From Candidatus Chryseobacterium colombiense (GTDB lineage: Bacteria > Bacteroidota > Bacteroidia > Flavobacteriales > Weeksellaceae): a DNA stretch of 64,000 nt. Positions 50,048 through 60,060 of the stretch are shown here, piece after piece. Both the position numbers and the translations under genes were made by a program. Below the pieces are notes generated by a model. The model was given only the letters and a program-made list of their open reading frames with translations. It ran no database searches and was not told where the DNA came from. Location: contig CP119310.1 of the NCBI GenBank assembly GCA_029203185.1, positions 3,788,001 to 3,852,000 of the forward strand, given 5' to 3'. Every line of letters starts with the position of its first letter. Position 1 is the first letter of the stretch.

Positions 50048-51640
50048 ATGACTTATACTATTAAAAGGACTTTCGCCATTTTATTTATGGCGATTTTTGG
50101 AAGTGTATTATTATACAATTGTGAACCTGAAGTAGATAATTTAGGGGAACAATTATTTTTAAATGATGCAGCTCAGGGGGATGAAACACCTTACGATGTA
50201 ATCGCCTATAATATTGATAATCATGATAGCATTCGTAGTGACGCCAACTCAATGTTTGAGGTTTATAATTCTACTAGAAAAGCGGTATTAGGTGCATTTA
50301 CAGAGAGTCAGTTTGGAATGCAAAGAGCATCTTATCTTACACAATTACGTTTACCATCTTATAGTCCAGATTTTGGAACGCAGCCAGTGGTAGATTCTGT
50401 AGTATTGGTTATTAAGCCAACATATGCAACAGATTCACTTACGACTACGACAGATGAGAATTATATTTATCCGGATGGGAATATTGCAGCTAAAAAGGTT
50501 GTAAATACTTATCCTGTTTATAAATATGGAAAGGCTAAAATCAATGGAGCAGTACCACAATTTACAATTAAAGTAAATGAGGTGGGAGATTTTTTAAATG
50601 GTCAAAACGATATTGCTTATTCTAATACTAATTATAATGCTCCATTAGAGTTGGGAAGCAAAACATTTAATGGAAATGTAAACTCAGTGACAATAACAAA
50701 AGATTCTGATGCCAGTTCATTGTATACATCTTCAGCAGTAGGAATTAGAATTCCTTTAAGTGCTAGTTTCTTCCAGACTAAAATTGTAGATAAAGCTAGT
50801 TCTGCCGATCTTAAAGATGTATCTAACTTTATCAGATATTTTAAAGGTTTAAAGATTTCCGTTGCTGAAAGTGATGGATATTTATTTCGTTTTGATCCCG
50901 ATAGTGTAGAATTGATCATGTACTATAAGAATGATAAGACGGAAAATGGTACAACTACAAGGCCGCAATCTACTTATAATTTTACCATGGGGGCTGCTAA
51001 CGCACATATTGGTCATTATGAATATAATAGATCTGCACAGTTTGGAAGTGCTGTTATTGGAGATAAGGTAAATGGAGATGCTAGATTATATACACAAGGT
51101 ATGGGCGGTCCGTCAATTGGGATTAAAATTCCTGCTACTACTATAGATAAATTAAAGCAGTTATATCAAAATAATAAATCGGCTATTATAGGTGCCAGAG
51201 TTAGAATGTATACAGATCCGACTTGGAATGTAAATTATGCGAATTACAATAACACATATACAAAACCAACTGGTTTTACTATTGTTCAAAGAGATTTGGA
51301 TAGCAATGGTAAAGAGACAACGGCTTTTACCACGGATTTATCGAATTTGAGCGGATCAATCAACTTTGCCATATATAAAATCTACGATATTGATAAAAAT
51401 CCGACATATTATGATTTTACAATTACAAAATCTTTGAAAGATATTGTTGAAACAGGTGTAGATAATACCAATAAATATTTTAAGATTGATTTAGCAAGTT
51501 TTATCAATACAACTGCTGGATCTTATGCTGGATACAAGTATTCAAACAGAACTTTTTCTACAGATAGAGCAGTATTTATAGGTAATGAATCATCTAATAA
51601 AAATAAGATACAACTTTTAGTTGTGCACAGTAAAAAATAA
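50048..51640 (+). CDS. DUF4270 lipoprotein
   Basis: 530 residues. The N-terminus TIKRTFAILFMAIFGSVLLYNC forms a lipoprotein signal. DUF4270 hallmarks: GAFTESQFGMQRASYLTQLR, PVVDSVVLVI, KYGKAKINGAVPQFTIKV, YFKGLKISVAESDGYLFR and the closing part AVFIGNESSNKNKIQL. These proteins are large beta-rich surface lipoproteins of Bacteroidota with no known function. It is followed 27 bp later by glmS, so it is expressed with amino-sugar synthesis; a link to envelope polysaccharide is suggested by that context only. Confidence 0.92.
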   Translation: MTYTIKRTFAILFMAIFGSVLLYNCEPEVDNLGEQLFLNDAAQGDETPYDVIAYNIDNHDSIRSDANSMFEVYNSTRKAVLGAFTESQFGMQRASYLTQLRLPSYSPDFGTQPVVDSVVLVIKPTYATDSLTTTTDENYIYPDGNIAAKKVVNTYPVYKYGKAKINGAVPQFTIKVNEVGDFLNGQNDIAYSNTNYNAPLELGSKTFNGNVNSVTITKDSDASSLYTSSAVGIRIPLSASFFQTKIVDKASSADLKDVSNFIRYFKGLKISVAESDGYLFRFDPDSVELIMYYKNDKTENGTTTRPQSTYNFTMGAANAHIGHYEYNRSAQFGSAVIGDKVNGDARLYTQGMGGPSIGIKIPATTIDKLKQLYQNNKSAIIGARVRMYTDPTWNVNYANYNNTYTKPTGFTIVQRDLDSNGKETTAFTTDLSNLSGSINFAIYKIYDIDKNPTYYDFTITKSLKDIVETGVDNTNKYFKIDLASFINTTAGSYAGYKYSNRTFSTDRAVFIGNESSNKNKIQLLVVHSKK

Positions 51641-51667
51641 AATACAAATAAAAAACACGAGAAAAAT

Positions 51668-53521
51668 ATGTGCGGAATAGTAGGGTATACAGGATTTCAG
51701 GATGCGTATGATATTGTTATCAACGGTCTTAGAAGATTAGAATATAGAGGGTATGACAGTGCTGGAATTGTTTTAGAAGATGGAAATAATAAATTAGAAG
51801 TTGAGAAAACAAAAGGAAAGGTCGATGATTTAGTAAAGATTTCGGAAGGATTGAAAGGAACTGCCAAAATTGGCATGGGACATACTCGTTGGGCTACTCA
51901 TGGAGTTCCTAGTGATAGAAATTCCCATCCGCACCTTTCAAATAATAATAAAATTGCACTTGTTCATAATGGTATCATTGAAAATTATGATACCATTAAA
52001 ACAATGCTTACTGAAAAAGGCTTTAGCTTCAAATCAGAGACAGATACAGAAGTTTTAGTGAATCTTATCCAGTATTTTATGGATTTAAATTCAGAAATGG
52101 ATTTTCCTACTGCAGTAAGGTATGCACTTAATGAGGTTTATGGTGCATATGCTATTACAGTGATGCATGAGGATTTTCCTGGAGTATTGGTTGTTGGAAG
52201 ATTAGGATCTCCTTTAGCAATCGGTATTGGAGAGAGGGAATATTTCATTGCTTCTGATGCATCACCTTTTGTTGAATTTACAAAGGAAGCTATTTATCTT
52301 GAAGAAGGCCATATGGCTACAATTTCTTTAGAAAACGGAGTAGATATCAGAACAATTAATGATAATTCTAAAATTGAGGCTGAAATTCAGCAACTTAAAT
52401 TAAGTTTAGAGCAGATTGAAAAAGGAGGGTATGAACATTTTATGTTGAAAGAAATTTTCGAGCAACCAAAATCTGTCCATGACACAATGAGAGGTAGACT
52501 TCTTGTAGATGAAGGGATTATCAAAATGGCAGGGATCTGGGATCATATCGAAAGATTTAAAAATGCAAACAGAATTATCATTATTGCTTGTGGTACTTCT
52601 TGGCATGCAGGTCTTATTGGAGAATATCTGATTGAAGAATATGCGAGAATTCCGGTTGAAGTAGAATATGCGTCGGAATTCAGATACAGAAATCCTATTA
52701 TCACAGATAAAGATGTTGTAATTGCAATTTCTCAGTCCGGAGAAACGGCAGATACAATGGCTGCTTTAAAATTAGCTAAAGAAAAAGGAGCGTTTATATA
52801 TGGTATTTGTAATGTTGTTGATTCTTCTATTGCAAGGATTACAGATGCTGGTTCATATACCCATGCTGGTCCTGAAATCGGAGTGGCTTCTACAAAAGCC
52901 TTTACTGCACAGTTAACCATTCTTACTTTAATAGCATTTAAATTAGGTAAACATAATGGAAACTTAGGAAATGCAGATTTCATGAGTTTAATTGCTGAGT
53001 TGGATGCTATTCCTAAAAAAATTGAGGATGTTTTAAGTTCGACGCACGAATTAGTACAGGATATAGCAAAAGATTTCGTTACGGCTACAAACTTCCTGTA
53101 TTTGGGAAGAGGATATAACTATCCGGCAGCATTAGAAGGTGCATTGAAGTTAAAAGAAATCTCTTACATTCACGCAGAGGGTTATCCAGCGGCAGAGATG
53201 AAGCATGGCCCGATTGCATTGATTGATGAAAATATGCCAATTGTTATTATTGCTCCTAAAAAAGGACATTATGATAAGATTGTAAGTAATGTTCAGGAAA
53301 TTAAAGCCAGAAAAGGAAAAATTATTGCTGTTGTTAATAAAGGAGATACTCAGGTAAGTGCAATGGCAGACTATGTTATTGAAATTCCTGAGACGTCAGA
53401 GTGCTTTTCTCCAATTGTTGCATCAGTGCCATTACAACTATTAGCATATTATATTGCAGTGTATAGAGGAGCGAATGTTGACCAGCCAAGAAACCTTGCA
53501 AAATCTGTAACTGTAGAATAA
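51668..53521 (+). CDS. glmS: Glutamine--fructose-6-phosphate aminotransferase (isomerizing)
   Basis: 617 residues, standard length. Makes glucosamine 6-phosphate for peptidoglycan and LPS. The N-terminal glutaminase has the catalytic Cys2 (MCGIVGYTG) and HTRWATHGVPSDRNSHPH. Two SIS domains follow (IIIACGTSWHAGLIGEY, AISQSGETADTMAALKLAKE, GPEIGVASTKAFTAQL). The end DQPRNLAKSVTVE is the usual C-terminus. No glmS ribozyme-like structure is visible in the short leader. It lies between the DUF4270 gene and the gldK promoter region. Confidence 0.98.
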   Translation: MCGIVGYTGFQDAYDIVINGLRRLEYRGYDSAGIVLEDGNNKLEVEKTKGKVDDLVKISEGLKGTAKIGMGHTRWATHGVPSDRNSHPHLSNNNKIALVHNGIIENYDTIKTMLTEKGFSFKSETDTEVLVNLIQYFMDLNSEMDFPTAVRYALNEVYGAYAITVMHEDFPGVLVVGRLGSPLAIGIGEREYFIASDASPFVEFTKEAIYLEEGHMATISLENGVDIRTINDNSKIEAEIQQLKLSLEQIEKGGYEHFMLKEIFEQPKSVHDTMRGRLLVDEGIIKMAGIWDHIERFKNANRIIIIACGTSWHAGLIGEYLIEEYARIPVEVEYASEFRYRNPIITDKDVVIAISQSGETADTMAALKLAKEKGAFIYGICNVVDSSIARITDAGSYTHAGPEIGVASTKAFTAQLTILTLIAFKLGKHNGNLGNADFMSLIAELDAIPKKIEDVLSSTHELVQDIAKDFVTATNFLYLGRGYNYPAALEGALKLKEISYIHAEGYPAAEMKHGPIALIDENMPIVIIAPKKGHYDKIVSNVQEIKARKGKIIAVVNKGDTQVSAMADYVIEIPETSECFSPIVASVPLQLLAYYIAVYRGANVDQPRNLAKSVTVE

Positions 53522-53629
53522 AAATTTGGTGTAAATAAAATAAATTTAGATTTCTTCCGTTATTTCAAAAAAAATCTTAAAAGTTTCTTAAAAAAATTAT
53601 ATATTTACGGCTTAATTATAAAAATTAAC

Positions 53630-55048
53630 ATGAAAAGGATATTTCTTTTATTATTGTCTGCGTCAGTAGCGTCGGTATCTTGTTCAGGTGGTGGTACTTC
53701 TTCTGTAGGGAAACCAGGAACGAAAGGAGAATTGATACCAAGAGAAAAAGCAAAATCATTTGTTGCGGAAAGGCCATACGGTATGGTTGCGATTCCTGCA
53801 GGTTCGTTTATTGCGGGTATGGCAGATCAGGATCCAACAAACTCTGCCGAAAAAGCACCATTGAAAACAACAACAGTTTCTTCTTTCTTCATGGATGAAG
53901 CTGAAACTACTAATGCAGAATACAGACTGTTCATTAATTATGTAAGAGACTCTATCGCTAGAACATTACTTGCTGAAGCAGCAGGTGAAGGAGGTGATGG
54001 AAAAGGTAAAGGAGCTAGTATTGGAGACTATGCTTATTTAGCTAAAAAAGAAGACAATTTAACACCATATCAAGAATATTTAGAAGGCCAAGGTGGCGGA
54101 AATGACGGAGGTTACGATGCAAGTAAGAAATTAGACTGGAAAATCCCATTGCACTGGAATACGACAAAGTATCCGGATGTAGAATATGCAGAGGTTTTGG
54201 AATCTATGTATTTACCAGCTTCTTCTAGAGTTGGAAATGAAAGAATCCTGGACGTAAGTAAATTAAAATATACTTATCAGTGGGGAGATACAGATGCGGC
54301 TATTGCTGATAATGAAAGAGGGGCAAATTATTTGAAAAGAGAAAGTATTGCAATCTATCCTGATACAACAGTTTGGGTGAAAGATTTCCACTTTACTTAT
54401 AATGAGCCGTTATTTGAACAATATTTTTGGCATAAAGCATATAAAGACTATCCTGTAGTTGGAGTAACTTGGGATCAGGCAAGAGCTTATTGTAACTTCA
54501 GAACTAAATTAAAATCTGATTATAACGAAAGCTTAAAAAGAAGAAAGCAAAGACCTTTGATGTTCAGACTTCCTACAGAAGTTGAATGGGAATATGCTGC
54601 AAAAGGTGGAAAAGAAAATGCGGCTTACCCATGGGGAGGTCCTTATTTGATGGATGACAGAGGTTGTTATCTTGCAAACTTCAAGCCAAAAAGAGGGAAT
54701 TATATGGAAGATGATAAAAAAGGTACTTATACCTACACTGCTCCTGTAAAGAAATTCAGAAAGAACGGATTCGGTTTATATGATATGGCTGGAAACGTTG
54801 CTGAATGGACAGAATCAGGATACAACAATTCATCTGCAGTGTTTACATCTACGCTTAATCCATCTACTAAAGATAAGTCAGATACTAGAAAATCTGTAAG
54901 AGGAGGTTCTTGGAAAGATGTAGGGTATATGTTGATGACGGGTATGAGAGATTGGGAAAGAAAAGATTCTGCAAGAAGTTATATTGGATTTAGAACAGTA
55001 CAGGATATCCCTGAAGCTGCAGTAAAGCCAAGAAAAATAAACAGATAA
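53630..55048 (+). CDS. gldK: T9SS ring lipoprotein GldK
   Basis: 472 residues. Lipoprotein signal with Cys in ASVASVSCSGGG. The protein carries a formylglycine-generating-enzyme-like domain: GMVAIPAGSFIAGMADQDP, DEAETTNAEYRLFI, DYPVVGVTWDQARAYCNFR, RLPTEVEWEYAAKGG, NGFGLYDMAGNVAEWTESG and SVRGGSWKDVGYML. In T9SS it forms the periplasmic ring with GldN on the outer membrane, and the FGE-like domain is structural. First gene of gldKLMN. Confidence 0.97.
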   Translation: MKRIFLLLLSASVASVSCSGGGTSSVGKPGTKGELIPREKAKSFVAERPYGMVAIPAGSFIAGMADQDPTNSAEKAPLKTTTVSSFFMDEAETTNAEYRLFINYVRDSIARTLLAEAAGEGGDGKGKGASIGDYAYLAKKEDNLTPYQEYLEGQGGGNDGGYDASKKLDWKIPLHWNTTKYPDVEYAEVLESMYLPASSRVGNERILDVSKLKYTYQWGDTDAAIADNERGANYLKRESIAIYPDTTVWVKDFHFTYNEPLFEQYFWHKAYKDYPVVGVTWDQARAYCNFRTKLKSDYNESLKRRKQRPLMFRLPTEVEWEYAAKGGKENAAYPWGGPYLMDDRGCYLANFKPKRGNYMEDDKKGTYTYTAPVKKFRKNGFGLYDMAGNVAEWTESGYNNSSAVFTSTLNPSTKDKSDTRKSVRGGSWKDVGYMLMTGMRDWERKDSARSYIGFRTVQDIPEAAVKPRKINR

Positions 55049-55095
55049 AAACCAATAAAACTAATTTACACTAACATTAAAAAAAACTAACTTAT

Positions 55096-55785
55096 ATGTT
55101 TAAGACTAAAGATGCTTGGATGAATTTCTTCTATTCATTCGGTGCTGCAATTGTAATTCTTGGAGCTTGGCTTAAAATTACTCACATTACATTGGGACCT
55201 ATTAATGGTAATATTGCTCTTACAGTAGGACTTATTACTGAAGCGATTATCTTCATCATTTTTGCCTTCGATCCACCGAAAAATGAAGAGTCTTATGCTT
55301 GGGAGAATGTTTATCCTGAATTATTAGATAAACATGCAAATCCTAATCCGTTACATTCTAATGTTTCTACTAGAAATAATAATCATTTGGCGGAACTTGA
55401 AAACTCTCTTTCTGGTAAACTTGATAAAATGTTACAGGATGCTAAGCTTGATGTTCAATTATTTGACAGATTAAGATCAGGAATCGATAAATTTTCAAAC
55501 TCTGTAGATCAGATTAACCAAACAGTTGATGTATCTGCTTCTACTCATAAATATAATGATCAGTTGAATAAAGCTGCTCAACACATGGAAAGCATGAATG
55601 CTCTTTACGCAATGCAGTTGGAAAGCGGAAAGAAACAATCAGAATTTGCAAACAAGTATGTTGAAGACATGCAAAAATCTGCTGAACAATCTGAAAAATT
55701 CAACCAAGAGTTACAAGGCTTAACGTCTAATTTAAATAACTTAAATAGAGTTTATGGCGGTATGTTAACTGCGATGAAGTCTTAA
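55096..55785 (+). CDS. gldL: T9SS motor stator subunit GldL
   Basis: 229 residues. Two membrane helices (WMNFFYSFGAAIVILGAWLK at about residues 8-27, and ALTVGLITEAIIFIIFAF at about 42-59) followed by a coiled C-terminal cytoplasmic part. The Glu in GLITEAIIF inside helix 2 is the type of acidic residue that senses protons in the GldLM motor. Works with GldM to drive T9SS and gliding. Spaced 47 bp from gldK and 52 bp from gldM. Confidence 0.97.
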   Translation: MFKTKDAWMNFFYSFGAAIVILGAWLKITHITLGPINGNIALTVGLITEAIIFIIFAFDPPKNEESYAWENVYPELLDKHANPNPLHSNVSTRNNNHLAELENSLSGKLDKMLQDAKLDVQLFDRLRSGIDKFSNSVDQINQTVDVSASTHKYNDQLNKAAQHMESMNALYAMQLESGKKQSEFANKYVEDMQKSAEQSEKFNQELQGLTSNLNNLNRVYGGMLTAMKS

Positions 55786-55837
55786 TTTCTTAACCATTTC
55801 TAAATTTTAATTATTTAATCAAACAAAAGAAAAGAGA

Positions 55838-57424
55838 ATGGCAAAAGGAAAACAGACTCCACGTCAGAAGATGATCAACCTAATGTATTTGGTGTTCATC
55901 GCGATGATGGCCCTAAACATTGATGTTGAAATTATCAGGTCATTTTATGACTCTACAGTATCTCTTAACCAAACCCGTAATCTAACGGAGCAAAAAAATA
56001 AAGATATCTTCGAGAAGACACTTGAGGCTAAAGCTCAGCAGGTTCCGGATACTTATGCTCAACCTTGGGCACAATATCAAACATTAAGAGATAAAATTGA
56101 TGAGTTAGTAAAAGAAGCAGAAGATGTAAAAATTACACTTAAAAAACATTCAGAATTCCACGATAAAGATGAAAAGGGGAAAGATATGGATGTAAGTGAA
56201 AACTTCTCTGCACTGAATAATAATGAAGCGACTACAGAATACTTCTTTAATGGAGGAGATGAAAACAGTCCGTCAAAAAAAGCTTTAGCATTAAAAGCTA
56301 AAATCGATGATGTAAGAAATTATATCAACGCTACTTTTGGAGGAAGTCAACAGTTGGCAAAATTGGTTGAAAGAGCAAATACTTCTTTAATTGCAGAGTA
56401 TCCTCAAGGAAAATCTCCGAACGGAAAAACTTGGTTTCAGAATAAATTCTATCACCAGCCGCTTATTGCAGCAATTTCTAACTTGGGAATTATCCAGAAT
56501 GATGCAAGAAACGTACAGTCTGATGCATTGGCGTTGATGCTTCAGGAAAAAGTAGATGCTAGTATTAAGTTTACTAGTTATGAAGCTATTGTTTCTGCTC
56601 CTACTGATGTTGTTGCAGGTAAAAAAGCTGAGGCTGTTGTAATGTTAGGTAACTACTCTAATAGCAATAAGATTAACATCAGTGGTGTTAGCAGACAGGA
56701 AAGTGGTAAAGGATTTCTTCCTTTAAATACTGGAGGATTAGGAGAGCACAAAATTGGTGGTGTAATTACATTGACTGATGCTAGTGGAAAAGCTCAGCCT
56801 TTCACTTGGACTCATACTTATAATGTAATTGCAGGTCCACAAGAAGTAAAACTTGAAAAAGGATTATTGCTTTCTGCTGATAAGATGAATGTAATGTATA
56901 GAGGATTGGAAAATCCGGTATCTGGATCGATCTTAGGTGCTGATAATTCTAAACTTACATTATCTGCCCCTGGTGCATTGGTAAGAAGTACTGGTCCAGG
57001 TAAGTGGATTGTGAAGCCACAAGCTGGAAATGTTGTTAAATTGACATTGTCTGGTACAGAACCTAGTGGTAAATCTGTATCTCAAGTATTCGAATATAGA
57101 ATTAAAAATGTACCGCCACCTCAAGGACAAATGAGAGGACAAAATGTATTGACAATGCCGGCTCAATCTATTCAGAATCAAACTGTTCAGGCTGCAATTC
57201 CTGATTTTGATTTCCCTGTAACATTTACTGTAACCGAATTCATGGTTAGAGTTCCGGGAAGAGCAGCAATGCTTGTAAAAGGAAATTCATTACAAGAAGC
57301 AGCTGGTCTATTGAAAAATGTAAGATCTGGTGACGATGTATCAATTATTGAAATAAAGGCAACAGCTCAAGGATTGGAAGGGCCTATTAAGAGAATTACT
57401 CCAATTATTATACATGTTCCATAA
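55838..57424 (+). CDS. gldM: T9SS motor rotor/stator subunit GldM
   Basis: 528 residues. One N-terminal membrane helix (MINLMYLVFIAMMALNIDVE, about residues 11-30) followed by a long periplasmic part of four domains, with the last ones beta-rich (ATEYFFNGGDENSPSKK, NALEGVITLT-type repeats). It reaches from GldL in the inner membrane to the GldKN ring and passes energy to the outer membrane. Start MAKGKQTPRQKMINLMYLVF is highly typical. Confidence 0.97.
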   Translation: MAKGKQTPRQKMINLMYLVFIAMMALNIDVEIIRSFYDSTVSLNQTRNLTEQKNKDIFEKTLEAKAQQVPDTYAQPWAQYQTLRDKIDELVKEAEDVKITLKKHSEFHDKDEKGKDMDVSENFSALNNNEATTEYFFNGGDENSPSKKALALKAKIDDVRNYINATFGGSQQLAKLVERANTSLIAEYPQGKSPNGKTWFQNKFYHQPLIAAISNLGIIQNDARNVQSDALALMLQEKVDASIKFTSYEAIVSAPTDVVAGKKAEAVVMLGNYSNSNKINISGVSRQESGKGFLPLNTGGLGEHKIGGVITLTDASGKAQPFTWTHTYNVIAGPQEVKLEKGLLLSADKMNVMYRGLENPVSGSILGADNSKLTLSAPGALVRSTGPGKWIVKPQAGNVVKLTLSGTEPSGKSVSQVFEYRIKNVPPPQGQMRGQNVLTMPAQSIQNQTVQAAIPDFDFPVTFTVTEFMVRVPGRAAMLVKGNSLQEAAGLLKNVRSGDDVSIIEIKATAQGLEGPIKRITPIIIHVP

Positions 57425-57442
57425 GTTTAAATAGCAATTATT

Positions 57443-58381
57443 ATGAAAAAATATATTAGCAGTCTTTTAGTTTTAGTTTCTGGGTTTGCACTATCTCAGT
57501 CTATTCTAAATGCTTCTTCTCCGGAAGAGTTCAGACAGATGAGAGCTGAAAATATGAGAAAAGTGGGAGATACTGTTATAAGCAATAAAGTAAAGCCACT
57601 AGAATACGGATTTGTAGATGATAAAGACATCTTAAAAGGTATGTATGTTTGGGAAATCATTGATTTGAATGATAAAATTAATCAGCCATTCTATTATGAT
57701 AATCCTAACAGCCTTTTGTCTAAAAATACAAGATCTCTATATCAAATACTATTAGATGCTGCATTGAGCGGTCAAATAGAAGAAGTATATGATGATGAGG
57801 ATTTCACTACAAAACTTTCTCCTGAAGGAATCAAAAAAAGACTTGAAAAAGTAGTCTTAAATGATGCTGCAATTGATATTTTACAGTCTGGAAGACAATT
57901 AACTGAACAAGAAAAAAAGGAATATACGGATTATTTTCAAACAACGACTGATAAAGTTAAAATGTTGAAAATCATGGGTATGTGGTTCATTGACAAGAGA
58001 GATGGTCAAATGAAATACAGACCTCTTGGTATTGCTGCAATGGGACCTGACCCTGCTGTTCAAGGTGTATATGATGCTGAAGGAAAAGCAATTGCTGGTA
58101 AAGACGAATTGATCGATCTATTCTGGGTATACTATCCAAAAGCAAGAGATATTTTAGCAAATAATTATGTTTTCAACAGAAAAAATTCAGCTGCTGATTT
58201 GTCTTTCGATGATATCATCAATGCAAGAAGATTTTCTTCTGTAATTTATAAATCATCAAGCGGTTTAGGAGACGGAAATATTAAGGATTATGTTCCTAGA
58301 AATGCTGAAGAACAAATTGAAGAAAGTGATAGAATTAAAGGACAGATTCTTGAAATGGAAAACGAATTGTGGAATTATTAA
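57443..58381 (+). CDS. gldN: T9SS ring protein GldN
   Basis: 312 residues with a signal peptide (MKKYISSLLVLVSGFALSQ). The GldN family blocks are seen: DDKDILKGMYVWEIIDLNDKIN, QPFYYDNPNSL, MLKIMGMWFIDKRDGQMKYR, GIAAMGPDP and DELIDLFWVYYPKARDILA. It binds GldK to form the periplasmic ring under the outer membrane. It is the last gene of the operon; a strong terminator follows after 20 bp. Confidence 0.97.
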   Translation: MKKYISSLLVLVSGFALSQSILNASSPEEFRQMRAENMRKVGDTVISNKVKPLEYGFVDDKDILKGMYVWEIIDLNDKINQPFYYDNPNSLLSKNTRSLYQILLDAALSGQIEEVYDDEDFTTKLSPEGIKKRLEKVVLNDAAIDILQSGRQLTEQEKKEYTDYFQTTTDKVKMLKIMGMWFIDKRDGQMKYRPLGIAAMGPDPAVQGVYDAEGKAIAGKDELIDLFWVYYPKARDILANNYVFNRKNSAADLSFDDIINARRFSSVIYKSSSGLGDGNIKDYVPRNAEEQIEESDRIKGQILEMENELWNY

Positions 58382-58400
58382 TATTTCATTTGATTCATAT

Positions 58401-58433
58401 AAAAAACCTGAGTATTTTTACTCAGGTTTTTTT
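58401..58433 (+). terminator. Intrinsic terminator of the gldKLMN operon
   Basis: 13-bp stem AAAAAACCTGAGT against its complement with a 6-nt loop and a T-rich end. Confidence 0.92.
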
Positions 58434-58508
58434 GTTCTGATATCACATCCTTATTGATAAAAAGGAAATTGGTGATGCAGTCTATAAGAATCTTTAAGAA
58501 GACTGAAT

Positions 58509-59546
58509 ATGAAAAAAGTTGATTATATAATTGTAGGGGACGGATATGCAGGTGTTTTTTTAGTACATCAATTGATTAAAAACAATAAATCTTTTGTGAT
58601 GTTCTCTGAAGGAAGAAAAAGTGCTTCACAGGTTTCTGCAGGAATTGTTAATCCTGTGGTTTTAAAGAAATTTACTACTTTTTGGAAAGCTCAGGAGCAA
58701 ATAGATTTTCTGCATAATTCTTTAAAAGAGATTAAAGCTTATACAGGAGAGAATTATTTAATAGATGCACCTATCCACAGAATTTTTCATGACGAGAATG
58801 AGCAGAAACTTTGGCTGAAAAAATCTGAAAATGCAGATCTCAATAGTTTTTTAGATAAAAATTTTGAGCACATAGAAGTGGTAAAAAACGACTTTAGTAC
58901 AGGAAAGGTAAATCAATCTGCAAGACTTAATGTTAATGGATTTTTCAAGGGTGTATTTGATTTTCTTGAAAAAAAGTCACAATTGATCAAAGAAAAATTT
59001 GATTATTCAAAAGTTAACAGTGAAGAATCTATTTATAAAGAGTTTAACTTTAAAAAGATTATTTTTTGTGAAGGAATGGGAGTGAAGGAGAATCCTTTTT
59101 TCTCAGATATTCCCGTAAATGCAAATAAAGGGCATCATATAAGGGTGAAGCTGTCAAAATCCTTAGTCCAGAATATTACAATTAAAAAGAAACATTTTTT
59201 ATTCCCATTAGAGAATGATTTATATTTTTATGGTGGTACCTATGACCGGGAGCAGCTTCATAGTCATATAGATGATTCTGCGATACAGCAACTAACAAAT
59301 GGTTTAGCTGAGTTTTATCCCCATGATTTTGAAATAAAAGAAGTCAATTTCGGATTTCGGCCTACCGTAAAAGATAGGAGGCCTATTATTGGAGTTCATT
59401 CTAAGTATTCAAATCTGCTTGTGTTTAACGGATTAGGGGCAAGAGGAATATTAAATGGTTGTTATTTTTCTAAAGTCTTATATGATTTTTTAGAAAACAA
59501 TTCTCCATTGCCTTCTGAAGTAAACATGGACAGATTCATAAATTAA
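58509..59546 (+). CDS. FAD-dependent oxidoreductase (DAO-type)
   Basis: 345 residues. N-terminal FAD-binding motif VDYIIVGDGYAGVFLVHQL, and DAO-type end region (FGFRPTVKDRRPIIG, VFNGLGARGILNGCYFSK) that is typical of amino-acid or amine oxidases of this group. Substrate unknown. Although directly downstream of gldN it is separated from it by a terminator and so is not part of the operon. In Chryseobacterium I recall the same neighbour, so position may be conserved. Confidence 0.87.
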   Translation: MKKVDYIIVGDGYAGVFLVHQLIKNNKSFVMFSEGRKSASQVSAGIVNPVVLKKFTTFWKAQEQIDFLHNSLKEIKAYTGENYLIDAPIHRIFHDENEQKLWLKKSENADLNSFLDKNFEHIEVVKNDFSTGKVNQSARLNVNGFFKGVFDFLEKKSQLIKEKFDYSKVNSEESIYKEFNFKKIIFCEGMGVKENPFFSDIPVNANKGHHIRVKLSKSLVQNITIKKKHFLFPLENDLYFYGGTYDREQLHSHIDDSAIQQLTNGLAEFYPHDFEIKEVNFGFRPTVKDRRPIIGVHSKYSNLLVFNGLGARGILNGCYFSKVLYDFLENNSPLPSEVNMDRFIN

Positions 59547-59551
59547 AATAA

Positions 59552-59583
59552 AAAATATCGAGGCACTAATGTCTCGATATTTT
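59552..59583. terminator. Bidirectional terminator
   Basis: 14-bp stem AAAATATCGAGGCA against its complement with one G.T pair and loop CTAA, between two convergent genes. Confidence 0.9.
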
Positions 59584-59601
59584 ACTATATATAAATTGTG
59601 T

Positions 59602-60033
59602 TTAATTGCTGAGAACAAACTTGGCTAAAGGAGCCATTCTTGCCTTATTTAGAGTAAGAGTATTACCATTTACAGAATAGTTGTCTGCAGCTAACAGAGC
59701 TTTAGAAAATAATTGTTCAGTTTCCAGATCTTCACAAGCCATCATTGTAGACATTCCCTGGTTGAATTTTATACGCATAATATCCTGTTTTATTTCAAAG
59801 GTTCCTCCTATCCCGTTGCATCCGGCATTTCCTTCATATCTCATATTGCTTGTGTTGAGTTTGAAATAAGGATTATTCTTAGGATTTTTAAGCTGGATGG
59901 GTTTTCCGTTAAGTTCAGTAAGCTTCCATGTTTTTCCGGTAATATCACTTTTAGACGACTGTTTCGCCGTATTACAGGAAAAAAGAAATATTGATAAGAA
60001 AAAAATAATAATGTAGTTGTACAGATTTTTCAT
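59602..60033 (-). CDS. META-domain lipoprotein (HslJ-like)
   Basis: 143 residues. Lipoprotein signal with Cys in FLFSCNTAKQ. The META domain is seen as GKTWKLTELNGKPIQL, GNAGCNGIGGTFEI, MSTMMACEDLETEQLFSKAL and the closing strand LTLNKARMAPLAKF. Its function is unknown; HslJ proteins are linked to heat and drug stress. It starts 27 bp after the gene upstream and is probably co-transcribed with it. Confidence 0.9.
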   Translation of the reverse strand: MKNLYNYIIIFFLSIFLFSCNTAKQSSKSDITGKTWKLTELNGKPIQLKNPKNNPYFKLNTSNMRYEGNAGCNGIGGTFEIKQDIMRIKFNQGMSTMMACEDLETEQLFSKALLAADNYSVNGNTLTLNKARMAPLAKFVLSN

Positions 60034-60060
60034 AGTAATAGAGTTTTAAATTGAATGGTG

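Noticed and set aside
51641..51667. Possible glmS ribozyme leader
   Set aside because: Only 27 bp separate the DUF4270 stop and the glmS start; too short for the ribozyme.
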